Assembly: GCA_021775325.1 (NCBI GenBank)
Contig: JAJFID010000256.1
Location: 1 to 32,845 of the forward strand
DNA length: 32,845 bases
DNA from: Rhodospirillales bacterium
GTDB lineage: Bacteria; Pseudomonadota; Alphaproteobacteria; Rhodospirillales; Casp-alpha2
Direction of reading: 5' to 3'
Numbering within the stretch: the stretch's first letter is position 1; every line of letters begins with the position of its first letter. The notes below the pieces were generated by a model that was not told where the DNA came from, did not search any database, and worked only from the letters and a program-made list of their open reading frames with translations. This document shows, piece after piece, positions 1 through 8,774 of this stretch. A program made the position numbers and the translations under genes.

Positions 1-79
1 GTTCAATGGCGACAAAATCAGCCACATGACCAAGATTTGGAACGACGGACATACGCTGAAGCAACTCGGGTGGGTCTGA
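1..79 (+). CDS. 3' end of a truncated CDS, probably NTF2/SnoaL-like ester-cyclase-type protein
   Basis: Frame starting at base 2 reads FNGDKISHMTKIWNDGHTLKQLGWV* (stop 77-79). This resembles the C-terminus of SnoaL/NTF2-like proteins. 5' end lies outside the window. Confidence 0.5.
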   Translation, partial: FNGDKISHMTKIWNDGHTLKQLGWV

Positions 80-240
80 AGCGTCACGTTATGTCCGCAT
101 AGGGTCATCCACAGAAATGTTTGGTGCCCATAAAGCACGTCCGCTGTCTTCCCAAAAGCAGGCGCAGAACTCAATACCACGAACCTGAAATAGGTATATA
201 CTGAACGAACCGCACAATTGGCACTTTTCAGGAATGATCA

Positions 241-807
241 TTGAGCAAGTCCATAGCATGTTTATTCAGGATTTCGTCCATGCTGGTCATCGTTCTGTGT
301 CTGGCTTCGAACCTTGTCTGGGCGGCTCCTGCCAGCCTTGAAACTGTTCATACCGATATTGTTGTCAAATTTCCGGATGTCAGGCACCTGGAACCGGAAC
401 GCCTGGCACCAATGTTGGGGAGCGACGCGCTGATTATCTTTGATGTGCGCGAAGCCGATGAATACAACGTCAGTCGGCTGCCTGATGCGTTTGTTCTTTC
501 TCCGCAAACATCCCGGGCGCAATTTCGCCGCGATTTCGGCGATAAGATCATGGGCCGCACGGTCGTGTTTTATTGTTCGGTCGGCGTCAGAAGCTCAGGC
601 ATGGCGGCGCGTTTACAATCGGATCTGGAGACCATGGGTGCCGTTGACGTGTTTAATCTCAGGGGTGGCATTTTTGGCTGGCACAATGATCAGCGCAGTA
701 TGGTCAATGACAGCGGCACATCTGATTTCATTCATCCGTTTGATGACGATTGGGGACAACTGCTGAACCGGTCCCAACTGCTGCGCTATCGCCCTGATCC
801 CGAATGA
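241..807 (+). CDS. Secreted/periplasmic rhodanese-domain protein
   Basis: TTG start, N-terminal signal-peptide-like hydrophobic stretch, rhodanese motifs DVREADEY and active-site loop YCSVGVRS with the catalytic Cys. Confidence 0.85.
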   Translation: MSKSIACLFRISSMLVIVLCLASNLVWAAPASLETVHTDIVVKFPDVRHLEPERLAPMLGSDALIIFDVREADEYNVSRLPDAFVLSPQTSRAQFRRDFGDKIMGRTVVFYCSVGVRSSGMAARLQSDLETMGAVDVFNLRGGIFGWHNDQRSMVNDSGTSDFIHPFDDDWGQLLNRSQLLRYRPDPE

Positions 808-862
808 CGCAACGATCTGTTATGGGTTACTGCCAAACACCATACATCAGACATCAGACAGA

Positions 863-1999
863 TTACGCGTCTGTTCCCGCCTCGCAAATATCGTTGCCGC
901 AGTCAATGCGCGGGATATCCGCGCCGAGGGCGCGCATGCCCGTCAGGGATATGGCAATGCCGATCAGCATAGCCACAAACGCAGGCAGGGCATGGGGTGA
1001 CAGGGACGGGATGCCGTTCAGGATAAGTACATCGTTGCCGCCGGGTATCATAGCGGCACCAAAACCCATCATGATGCCGCCTGCACCATAACCGACCCAC
1101 CCCCGGGTCGGACGCCATGACCAGTGAAAACGCGCACTCTGACGCGCGGACAGGCCAACACCAAGCAGCAGCGCCGCGAACAAGACCCACATCAGGATAG
1201 CTGCCGGGGGATCTCCAAAGATCGCGTGTTGCGCCGTCCTGCTCAGCAGTTGGGTATAGGTCCAGGCACCGACAGATATGTACAGCACCGCATTACTGAG
1301 ACCCATCAGCACGGCCGCCGTCGACATGCGGTAACGTGACGCCAACGCACGGTCTTTCCAGCCACGCATACCAACAGAGCGCACCAGTCTTGCCAGTTCC
1401 AGCATCATCCAGATCGCCAGCACGATGGTCACAGGCGTCCGCCAGATCCCGTGCGTGGACAGTACCGCAGGCGTTGCGGTCGCGGGTTCGACCAATCCTG
1501 CCGCGCTGATGGCACCGTAAACACCAGCGCCTGTTACGAATCCGGTCAGCGAGACAATCATGCCCATATTGCCGCTGCCCAGTCTGGTCAGCGTGGAGAA
1601 CGCACAGCCGCCGTTAATCGTGGCCCCCACCCCGAACATGAACCCGCCAAGCAGCGTGAAAGCAGACAGTTTCCAGCCGCTCACAGGCACAAGGCTAACG
1701 GGGACCAGCCATGTGATGAGCAGTGTTGCGCCCACAACCCACATGGCGGTCTTGATGAAACTCACCAGCATGAACGCGCGGCGCGTGGTCAGGACCTCTT
1801 CCACGGCGCGAACCGAACACAGGCTGGCCCGATGGGCAGCGAACCCGATGACACCAGCCAGAACCGCCGCAAATGCAGGAATCAGGAGATACAAGGCCGC
1901 GCTCCGAAACAGGGTGGTTGAGCGGCCAAAGGCCACTTGGGTGAGATATCGTGCCCGGCGATCATGCTGGCCACGTGTACGTGGTGGCGGATTTGACAA
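863..1999 (-). CDS. YeeE/YedE family (DUF395) sulfur-transport-type membrane protein
   Basis: Multi-TM protein with HRASLCSVRA, GATINGGCAFSTLTRLGSGN and PGGNDVLIL motifs typical of YeeE/YedE. Listed start overlaps the LysR 3' end, so the real start may be slightly downstream. Confidence 0.8.
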   Translation of the reverse strand: MSNPPPRTRGQHDRRARYLTQVAFGRSTTLFRSAALYLLIPAFAAVLAGVIGFAAHRASLCSVRAVEEVLTTRRAFMLVSFIKTAMWVVGATLLITWLVPVSLVPVSGWKLSAFTLLGGFMFGVGATINGGCAFSTLTRLGSGNMGMIVSLTGFVTGAGVYGAISAAGLVEPATATPAVLSTHGIWRTPVTIVLAIWMMLELARLVRSVGMRGWKDRALASRYRMSTAAVLMGLSNAVLYISVGAWTYTQLLSRTAQHAIFGDPPAAILMWVLFAALLLGVGLSARQSARFHWSWRPTRGWVGYGAGGIMMGFGAAMIPGGNDVLILNGIPSLSPHALPAFVAMLIGIAISLTGMRALGADIPRIDCGNDICEAGTDA

Positions 2000-2840
2000 A
2001 CGCCTGCAGGGCCGGTGATCGACGATGGCCCGCCACCGTCACCAGTTCCACATGCCGGGTGATTTCAGGATCAATGACCGGGCGGCAGCGCAGTTTATCC
2101 ATGGTGATCGAGTACTCCGGGATCAGACAGATGCCCATACCCTGCACGACCATGTTCTGAATCCAGTCTTCACGCTCGCTCTTGTAGCGTACGGATATGT
2201 CGACGTCATGTTCCGCAAGCAGGGCAAAGAATGTTGTACGGAATTCACAGTTCAGCCGATCAAGATAATTCTCCCCGGCCAGTTCCTTAAGTGGTACCGC
2301 ATTCATGGCCGCATACCGATGATCGGGTGGAAAGATCGTAACCATTCGTTCGTCATACAGTTTGATGGTATCGAACCGGTCATGCATGGGTCCGGGCAAA
2401 CCCAGTAACGCGCAGTCCAGATCACCGGACAGCAGGCTCTCGGTCATGGTACAGGGTGTCACGTCGTGCAGCGACAGCTCTATACCGGGCTGATGCAACT
2501 GGAATTCCGACAGGAACGAAACCATCTGGGCGGGCCCGATGGTGCACATAATGCCCACATTCAAAGGCGCTTTATCCAGATTCAATACCTTGCGTGCCGC
2601 AATCAACGCGTCCTGGCTGGTCGCATCAACCCGGCCCAGATGCTCGCGCATGACCTTGCCCAGATCAGTCAGGTGCGTGCGATTGCGTTCACGCCGGAAC
2701 AACGGCCCGCCCAGTTCGTCTTCCAGCTTTTGAACGGCACGGGTCAGCGCAGGCTGCGAGACGTTACAGCGTTCCGCGGCCCTGGTGAAGTTCAGGGAGT
2801 CAGACGCCGCCAGAAAGTATCGGATTTGGTTAAATTCCAC
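1962..2840 (-). CDS. LysR-family transcriptional regulator
   Basis: N-terminal wHTH VEFNQIRYFLAASDSLNFTRAAERCNVSQPALTRAVQKLEDELGGPLFRR. GTG start at 2840 chosen from the domain boundary; the ORF extends to 2888. Confidence 0.92.
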   Translation of the reverse strand: MEFNQIRYFLAASDSLNFTRAAERCNVSQPALTRAVQKLEDELGGPLFRRERNRTHLTDLGKVMREHLGRVDATSQDALIAARKVLNLDKAPLNVGIMCTIGPAQMVSFLSEFQLHQPGIELSLHDVTPCTMTESLLSGDLDCALLGLPGPMHDRFDTIKLYDERMVTIFPPDHRYAAMNAVPLKELAGENYLDRLNCEFRTTFFALLAEHDVDISVRYKSEREDWIQNMVVQGMGICLIPEYSITMDKLRCRPVIDPEITRHVELVTVAGHRRSPALQAFVKSATTYTWPA

Positions 2841-2889
2841 GTTTTGTCCTCTCAGCCATAACCATAATGCATCGAAATCATAAAACAAC

Positions 2890-2907
2890 GGTATTTCTAT
2901 TTATACC
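2890..2907. promoter_or_regulatory. Inverted repeat GGTAT-N8-ATACC in the LysR/P460 divergent intergenic region; candidate LysR operator
   Basis: Read directly: ggtat ttctattt atacc, between divergent starts at 2840 (LysR) and 2976 (P460). Confidence 0.45.
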
Positions 2908-2975
2908 CATTCATACGCCATAGTGCCCTCCGTTAGTCAGACAAAGGCCCCATCATCCAACGGAAGGACGAGACA

Positions 2976-3566
2976 ATGTTCACACGGATTAACCTGACCA
3001 CCATGAAAAGGCTTATGGCCCTCACCGCAGGGTTGCTGGTTCTGCTCGTTCTGATGGGAACATCACACGCGGAAGACCGCATCCCCGGACCGCGCTATGA
3101 CGATCAGGGGCAGTTGATCCGGGCGGATGGCTGGCGTCAGTGGGTGTTTATCGGTGCGCCGCTGACACCCAATGAACTGAACGACGGTCACGCGTCGTTT
3201 CCGGAATTTCACAATGTGTACATCGAGCCGGTGGCTTACGCGCATTTTGTTAATACCGGCCAATTTCCAAACGGCACCATGATCGCCAAGGAATTGCTTA
3301 GTGTGGGTGATACCGAAGCCGTCAGCGGCAGTGGTTATTTCCAGGGTGATTTCCAGGGCCTTGAGTTCACAGTGAAAGATACCGAACGTTTTCCCGATGA
3401 GCCCGGCGGCTGGACCTATTACAGCTTTGGCCATGAACTGCCCTACGCCGATGTTGCCAAGGCTTTCCCCACGGATGCCTGCGCCGCCTGTCACGAGGCC
3501 GCCGCCGACTACGACATGGTTTTCATCCAGTATTACCCCATCCTGAAAGCCGTCGACCCAAAATAG
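2976..3566 (+). CDS. Cytochrome P460 family protein
   Basis: Signal peptide, single CAACH heme-binding motif near the C-terminus, FPNGTMIAKEL and AACHEAAADYDMVFIQYYPIL resembling the P460 family. Confidence 0.85.
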   Translation: MFTRINLTTMKRLMALTAGLLVLLVLMGTSHAEDRIPGPRYDDQGQLIRADGWRQWVFIGAPLTPNELNDGHASFPEFHNVYIEPVAYAHFVNTGQFPNGTMIAKELLSVGDTEAVSGSGYFQGDFQGLEFTVKDTERFPDEPGGWTYYSFGHELPYADVAKAFPTDACAACHEAAADYDMVFIQYYPILKAVDPK

Positions 3567-3598
3567 CGGCGGACCTGATTTTTGAAGGAATCAATGTT

Positions 3599-4117
3599 AT
3601 GAACACTCAATCCTCCGCCCTCGCGCAGACATCACTCAATGCCGCTGCCATCAGCGCCTCGGTTCGACGGAGTTCCGAAACGGCGATCCGTTTCGCCATG
3701 GTCATCGTTATCCTGTGGTTCGGCTCACTCAAGTTCACCGCCCATGAGGCCAACGCCATCGCCGGACTGGCGGTCAACTCACCCATGTTGGCCTGGCTCC
3801 ATGAGATTCTGGGCGTGCGCGGATTTTCCAACATGATCGGCATCACGGAAATCACGGCTGCCGCCCTGATCGCGATCCATGCCTACTCGGCACGACCCGC
3901 TGTGCTGGGCGGCCTTATGGCCAGTGCGACATTCGTGGTAACGCTGAGTTTCATGTTCACCACACCGGGTGTCATCGAAGCCAGTGCCGGCGGGTTCCCG
4001 GTCATATCGGTTATGCCGGGACAGTTTTTGCTCAAGGATCTGGTATTGCTGGCCGTATCAGTGTGGCTGACCGCCACCAGCCTCGAGGCATGCGCCACAG
4101 ACCAGAACCGCATATAG
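3599..4117 (+). CDS. DUF417 family (YkgB/RclC-like) inner-membrane protein
   Basis: Multi-TM; IRFAMVIVILWFGSLKFTAHEANAIAGLAVNSPML and GVRGFSNMIGITEI are typical of DUF417. Confidence 0.85.
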   Translation: MNTQSSALAQTSLNAAAISASVRRSSETAIRFAMVIVILWFGSLKFTAHEANAIAGLAVNSPMLAWLHEILGVRGFSNMIGITEITAAALIAIHAYSARPAVLGGLMASATFVVTLSFMFTTPGVIEASAGGFPVISVMPGQFLLKDLVLLAVSVWLTATSLEACATDQNRI

Positions 4118-4182
4118 TTCAACTAACAACCATCACCGCCATGTGCGGCGTCCGTACGTACGTTTTGAAAAGGTAGGCAATT

Positions 4183-5529
4183 ATGACTGACAAATATGAT
4201 GTGATCATCCTGGGTGGCGGCAACGCCGGGTTTGGTGTTTCGGCCATCGCCCACGAAGCTGGCAAGACCGTCGCCTTTATAGAGGAATGGGATTTTGGCG
4301 GCACCTGCCCCAATCGCGGTTGCACACCCAAAAAATTTCTGGTGGCCGCCGCCCATGCCCTGCATGAGATTGAAACTGCCAGCATTCACGGCATATCGGT
4401 CAGCGAACCCAAACTTGACTGGACCAAACTGATCAAACGCGAAAAAGACATGGTCAGCCATATCCCCGATGCCATGGCGGGACTGGCGGAAAAACGCGGT
4501 GATGTCTACCGGGGTTCCGCCAGATTTGTCGGCCCCAATTCGGTCGAGGTCAACGGCACGGTTCTGCACGGTGACAATATTGTTATCGCCACGGGCTCGA
4601 AGCCGCGCCCGTTGCCCATACCGGGTGCCGAGCACATGATCACATCCGATGAGGTTCTGTCCGAAGAAACCCAACCCCATGAGATCGTGTTCATTGGCGG
4701 CGGTGTTATTGCCATGGAGTTCAGCCACGTCTATGCGCGGGCGGGAAGCAAAGTCACCATACTCGAGGTGATGCCCCGCCTTTTGCCGCGTGTGGAAGCC
4801 GACGCCGTCGCCGCCGTGCAGACCGAAAGCGAACGGATCGGCGTTATCGTCAAAACAGGTGTCCAGGTCAAAGAAGTGACACAGGTGGACGGAAAACTTC
4901 GTGTTGCCTACGAGCACGACGGTCAGGCGTTAACCGTCGATGCGGACCGGGTCGTCAACGGCGCGGGTCGTGTTGCCAACGTTGATACGCTGGATCTGGA
5001 CGCCGGTAATGTTAAACACGACCGCATTGCCGTTGAGGTGGACGAATACCTGCGGTCCACATCCAACCCGTCCGTCTGGGTCTGTGGCGATGCGTTAGTG
5101 ACCTCACCGCAGCTTTCACCCGTTGCCACCTATGAAGGGCGCATTGTCGGCCAGAACATCGTCAATGGTCCGACTGTCAAACCGGACTACAGCGTCATCC
5201 CCAGCGGTATCTATACGGTACCGGCACTGAGTACGGTTGGCCTGACCGAAGCCGAGGCACAGGAAAAAGGCCTCAACGTCAACGTCACCACCAGTGACAT
5301 GACCGGCTGGTTCTCAGGCAAGACCTATGCGGAAACTGTCGCATTCTCAAAGGTATTGGTGGATGAAGATGAAGACAGGATTGTCGGTGCCCATATGGTC
5401 GGTCATCACGCCGAAGACCTGATCCATTACTTCGCCATGGCCATGCGCCACGGTATCCCGGCCAGCACGCTGAAAGATGATATGTTCGCCTTCCCGACGT
5501 TTTCATCTGATCTGAAGAGCATGTTCTAG
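4183..5529 (+). CDS. FAD-dependent pyridine nucleotide-disulfide oxidoreductase (glutathione/mercuric reductase- or RclA-like)
   Basis: GGGNAGFG FAD motif, redox-active GGTCPNRGCTPKK, NAD(P) motif GGGVIAMEF, VWVCGDAL near the FAD-binding C-terminal motif. Confidence 0.9.
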   Translation: MTDKYDVIILGGGNAGFGVSAIAHEAGKTVAFIEEWDFGGTCPNRGCTPKKFLVAAAHALHEIETASIHGISVSEPKLDWTKLIKREKDMVSHIPDAMAGLAEKRGDVYRGSARFVGPNSVEVNGTVLHGDNIVIATGSKPRPLPIPGAEHMITSDEVLSEETQPHEIVFIGGGVIAMEFSHVYARAGSKVTILEVMPRLLPRVEADAVAAVQTESERIGVIVKTGVQVKEVTQVDGKLRVAYEHDGQALTVDADRVVNGAGRVANVDTLDLDAGNVKHDRIAVEVDEYLRSTSNPSVWVCGDALVTSPQLSPVATYEGRIVGQNIVNGPTVKPDYSVIPSGIYTVPALSTVGLTEAEAQEKGLNVNVTTSDMTGWFSGKTYAETVAFSKVLVDEDEDRIVGAHMVGHHAEDLIHYFAMAMRHGIPASTLKDDMFAFPTFSSDLKSMF

Positions 5530-5680
5530 CATCTGGCCAGAAAGGGCATGAGCGGCAACCACCAAATGTATTGCGCCAGAGTTCCAGAATTAGCAGTATT
5601 GGAAGGTAGTGATTCGCTACTTTTGTTTAGACCCTGACGGTGCGTCGCACAGATCGTTATCGCGCCAGGAGAACCTTGAA

Positions 5681-6487
5681 TTGAACCGTGTTGTCGTCAC
5701 GTCATTCAACGCCAAAGGATTCCTGACCTACGGCGAGCGCATGATATCGTCATTCAAAGAATTCTGGCCTGAGGATGTGCGTCTTGTTGTGGTATCCGAA
5801 GATCCACTGCCAATTGCGTCAAGTGACAGGGTTATCTTTCATGACTACGCGGAGATCGCGCCGGAAGGGGTGCTTTTCAAGACGAAGTTTGCCGGTTTTC
5901 CCAAAGCCAATGGACGGTCGATCAAGCTCATTCAGCAGGGCACCGGGTTCAATGTCGAGCAACACTACGAATTCAGGCTTGACGCTATCCGGTTCTCCCA
6001 CAAGGTGTTTTCCATATTTGGTGTGTCACGGCATTACGATTGTGATGAACTGATCTGGATTGACGGCGATACCCTATCCCACACCAAAATCGACGACGCC
6101 TTTTATGAGTTCGCAAGTCCCGGGGAAGGTCATCTCAGTTATCTGGGGCGGGATGATACCTACAGCGAATGCGGGTTCATGGTGTTTAACCGCCGTAACC
6201 GGATCCACGACACATTCATGAACCAACTGGCGACCCAGTACCTGAACGGTGATCTGTTTTTGCTGCCACAATGGCACGACTGTATGATTATCGACGCAAC
6301 GCGTGAAATATTTGAGAAAACCGAAGGCATTGCCTACAAGAACCTGTCCGGTGCCGGGACTTCAGAAAGCCACCCCTGGAACTACTGCCTTCTGAAGGAT
6401 TATATGGAGCATCTGAAAGGGCCCGACAGCAAGAATGTCGCCGCGACAGACCCCGTCGCCGACCGGGCCCGGTTCTGGTCAGGTTAA
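5681..6487 (+). CDS. Glycosyltransferase-like (GT-A-like) hypothetical protein
   Basis: LIWIDGDTLSH resembles a DxD motif; FKTKFAGF...HYEFRLDAIRFSHKVFSIF context. TTG start at 5681 preceded by AGGAG; the ORF extends upstream to 5609. Confidence 0.6.
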   Translation: MNRVVVTSFNAKGFLTYGERMISSFKEFWPEDVRLVVVSEDPLPIASSDRVIFHDYAEIAPEGVLFKTKFAGFPKANGRSIKLIQQGTGFNVEQHYEFRLDAIRFSHKVFSIFGVSRHYDCDELIWIDGDTLSHTKIDDAFYEFASPGEGHLSYLGRDDTYSECGFMVFNRRNRIHDTFMNQLATQYLNGDLFLLPQWHDCMIIDATREIFEKTEGIAYKNLSGAGTSESHPWNYCLLKDYMEHLKGPDSKNVAATDPVADRARFWSG

Positions 6488-6523
6488 GCGCCACAAACTA
6501 ATTTGATGAAGGAATAACCGGGA

Positions 6524-7150
6524 ATGGCTGAAAAATGGCAGGTTCTGAATCTACCTGAAGACATGTCAGGTTTGTCTTTTCTGGACATTGGATGCTGGGA
6601 AGGAGCGGCCTGCGTCGAGGCCGTAAAGCGCGGCGCTTCCAAAGTTGTGGGACTGGATCTCTGCACCTCGGACGCGCTGCACGACAATCTCGCGGCCCAT
6701 GATTTCAGCTTTATCCAGATGGACGTCTTTTCCGAAAAATTCTGGGAACTTCCGAACTTTGACATCGTGCTGTGTGCGGGTGTGTTGTACCACGTGGAGA
6801 ACGTTCTCTCGCTGCTGTTCAGGATGCGCAAAACCGTCACCAAGCTGCTTATTCTGGAAACCGTTATCAACACGGAATCTCCGGATAAACCCGTGATGCT
6901 TTTTTATCCCGGCCGGGAACTGGGTAACAACCCGTCGAACTGGTGGTCGCCCAACGAGCGTTGTCTGCTTGATATGCTGGGCGTCGTCGGGTTTGGCGAA
7001 ATATCAACAGTTTACGATGCCCCCGCCAGCGAGGGAACCCGGCGGTATGGTGTTCACGCGATCCCGACCGGATACGTGGATTCAGACAAGGTGTTGCCGC
7101 GATTACCATCGAGAATGAGTGTGCATGGTGGTCAACGACTCGGGTTCTAA
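6524..7150 (+). CDS. Class I SAM-dependent methyltransferase
   Basis: Motif I FLDIGCWEGAACVEAVKRG, VVGLDLC, DIVLCAGVLYHVEN. Confidence 0.85.
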   Translation: MAEKWQVLNLPEDMSGLSFLDIGCWEGAACVEAVKRGASKVVGLDLCTSDALHDNLAAHDFSFIQMDVFSEKFWELPNFDIVLCAGVLYHVENVLSLLFRMRKTVTKLLILETVINTESPDKPVMLFYPGRELGNNPSNWWSPNERCLLDMLGVVGFGEISTVYDAPASEGTRRYGVHAIPTGYVDSDKVLPRLPSRMSVHGGQRLGF

Positions 7151-7234
7151 AACCGTGTTATCAAGCGCCCGGAAGACAACATTAACCGTTTGAGGTTATG
7201 ATCAGGCCGGTCATGCCAGCAGAGGAATACGCCA

Positions 7235-8185
7235 TTGATACGGTATCAGGAAACGTGGATTAAGGGGAAAGCCCAGGGCGAGGAATTTCAACGCGAATGT
7301 GCGTCGCGGTATGAGCCCATCAGGACGTTTCTTGAAAATTACAACCGCCCGTTCAGCATTCTGGATATCGGCGCGAACATGGGCTACTTCAGTTTCCGCA
7401 TAGCCGAAGACTTTCCCCATGCCACCGTCATCATGGTCGAAAACAAAAGCCAGCTGTTTGAACTGTGCCAGCTGAACGAGCTATCCAACGTCATCATGCT
7501 GAACACGCATATCAGCGGCAGCCAGCTTCAGGCCTTATCGCGGTGCGAAAACATTGATGTGGTTATGGCCCTGAATGTGTTGCACCACATCCCCGACTGG
7601 CAGACGGCTGTCGAATCCCTGTTTGCCTTGGGCGATCACGTGATTATCGAGACCCCGGGGGCTGGTGACAGCAACGCCCTGAACCCGCAAATGCATGACG
7701 ATCTGTACGCGTTGCTGTCGGCGAAAGATCATGATCTGATCCACCAGAGCGACAGTCATGTCTCCGATGCCAAACGATTCATGATGCTGTTTCATTCCGG
7801 GCCCAACTCGATTGTGCAGCAAACAATTGACGCCGAAGAACGCGGTGCGCCGCCGTTAGGCGAGGTAACTTTTTCTTCCGATTTCAACGAAAAAACTGTC
7901 GAGATACACCACATGGGGAAAACCCCCACCGTTGAGCAGCGGGCGTTTGTTCCGGGTATGAATTTGTGGAACTGGAAGCTGCTGAACGGCTGCTGGCCGA
8001 CAAACGTTCGTGATCAGATCATTTCAGCCAATGCCATGCTTGAGCAATGGCATGACGATCTGACACCGTGGAATTTTGTGCTGAGCGGGGGCCGTTGCAC
8101 GGCAATTGATGTGAGAACCAAGTTCTGGAAAAACGAGCCGGATGAAAACGCCCTGCAACGCTGTCTGGATCTCATGTTTTCGTGA
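7235..8185 (+). CDS. SAM-dependent methyltransferase with kinase-like C-terminal motif
   Basis: Motif I ILDIGANMGYFSFRIAEDF, DVVMALNVLHHIPDW; C-terminal HDDLTPWNFVLSGGRCTAID resembles an APH-type kinase catalytic loop. TTG start. Confidence 0.75.
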   Translation: MIRYQETWIKGKAQGEEFQRECASRYEPIRTFLENYNRPFSILDIGANMGYFSFRIAEDFPHATVIMVENKSQLFELCQLNELSNVIMLNTHISGSQLQALSRCENIDVVMALNVLHHIPDWQTAVESLFALGDHVIIETPGAGDSNALNPQMHDDLYALLSAKDHDLIHQSDSHVSDAKRFMMLFHSGPNSIVQQTIDAEERGAPPLGEVTFSSDFNEKTVEIHHMGKTPTVEQRAFVPGMNLWNWKLLNGCWPTNVRDQIISANAMLEQWHDDLTPWNFVLSGGRCTAIDVRTKFWKNEPDENALQRCLDLMFS

Positions 8186-8209
8186 GGCAAAGCACAGAAC
8201 TGTTAAAAC

Positions 8210-8674
8210 CTAACCACGCCCCCGATAGGGTGCGACGCCCTGATCGGGAATCCACACGTCTGCTGGCGGCTTGCCGGTCTGATAAAACACATCAATAGGA
8301 ATACCGCCGCGCGGGTACCAGTACCCACCAATGCGCAGCCAGACCGGTGCCAGGGTATCCACCAGCCGTCTGGCAATACCCACGGTACAGTCTTCATGGA
8401 AAGCCGCATGATTGCGGAAACTGGCCAGATACAGCTTGAGCGACTTGCTTTCCACAATGGTGGCATCAGGCACGTAATCAATCATCAGGTGGGCAAAATC
8501 CGGCTGACCCGTAACCGGACAGACCGACGTAAACTCCGGGCAGGTAAACCGTACCAGATAACCCACACCCTGTTGCGGGTTGGGCACACTTTCCAACACA
8601 GCCTGTTCTGGTGATGCGGGCAGTTCGCCACTGCCACCCAACTGGCTCAGATTCTCATAAATTGTATCGCTCAT
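8210..8674 (-). CDS. queF: NADPH-dependent 7-cyano-7-deazaguanine reductase QueF
   Basis: [28 protein letters not shown] and [22 protein letters not shown] are diagnostic of QueF. ATG at 8674 ([13 protein letters not shown]). Confidence 0.95.
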   Translation of the reverse strand: MSDTIYENLSQLGGSGELPASPEQAVLESVPNPQQGVGYLVRFTCPEFTSVCPVTGQPDFAHLMIDYVPDATIVESKSLKLYLASFRNHAAFHEDCTVGIARRLVDTLAPVWLRIGGYWYPRGGIPIDVFYQTGKPPADVWIPDQGVAPYRGRG

Positions 8675-8774
8675 GGCCCATGCATACCGCACCACCTCTT
8701 TCCGGTCCACATTTATTGATACCCGCCAGACCTTGGTGATAGTGTGCATCATTCATAAAAACAGGACGAACAGC

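Noticed and set aside
194-201. GTATATAC palindrome upstream of the rhodanese gene as a second LysR site
   Set aside because: Only 8 bp and does not match the spacing of the 2890-2907 repeat; likely chance.
4153-4162. CGTACGTACG palindrome between DUF417 and the reductase genes
   Set aside because: Short self-complementary dinucleotide-like repeat in an intercistronic gap; no independent support for a regulatory role.
4123-4917. 264-aa minus-strand ORF antisense to the disulfide reductase
   Set aside because: Composition lacks recognisable motifs and overlaps a clear FAD oxidoreductase on the plus strand.
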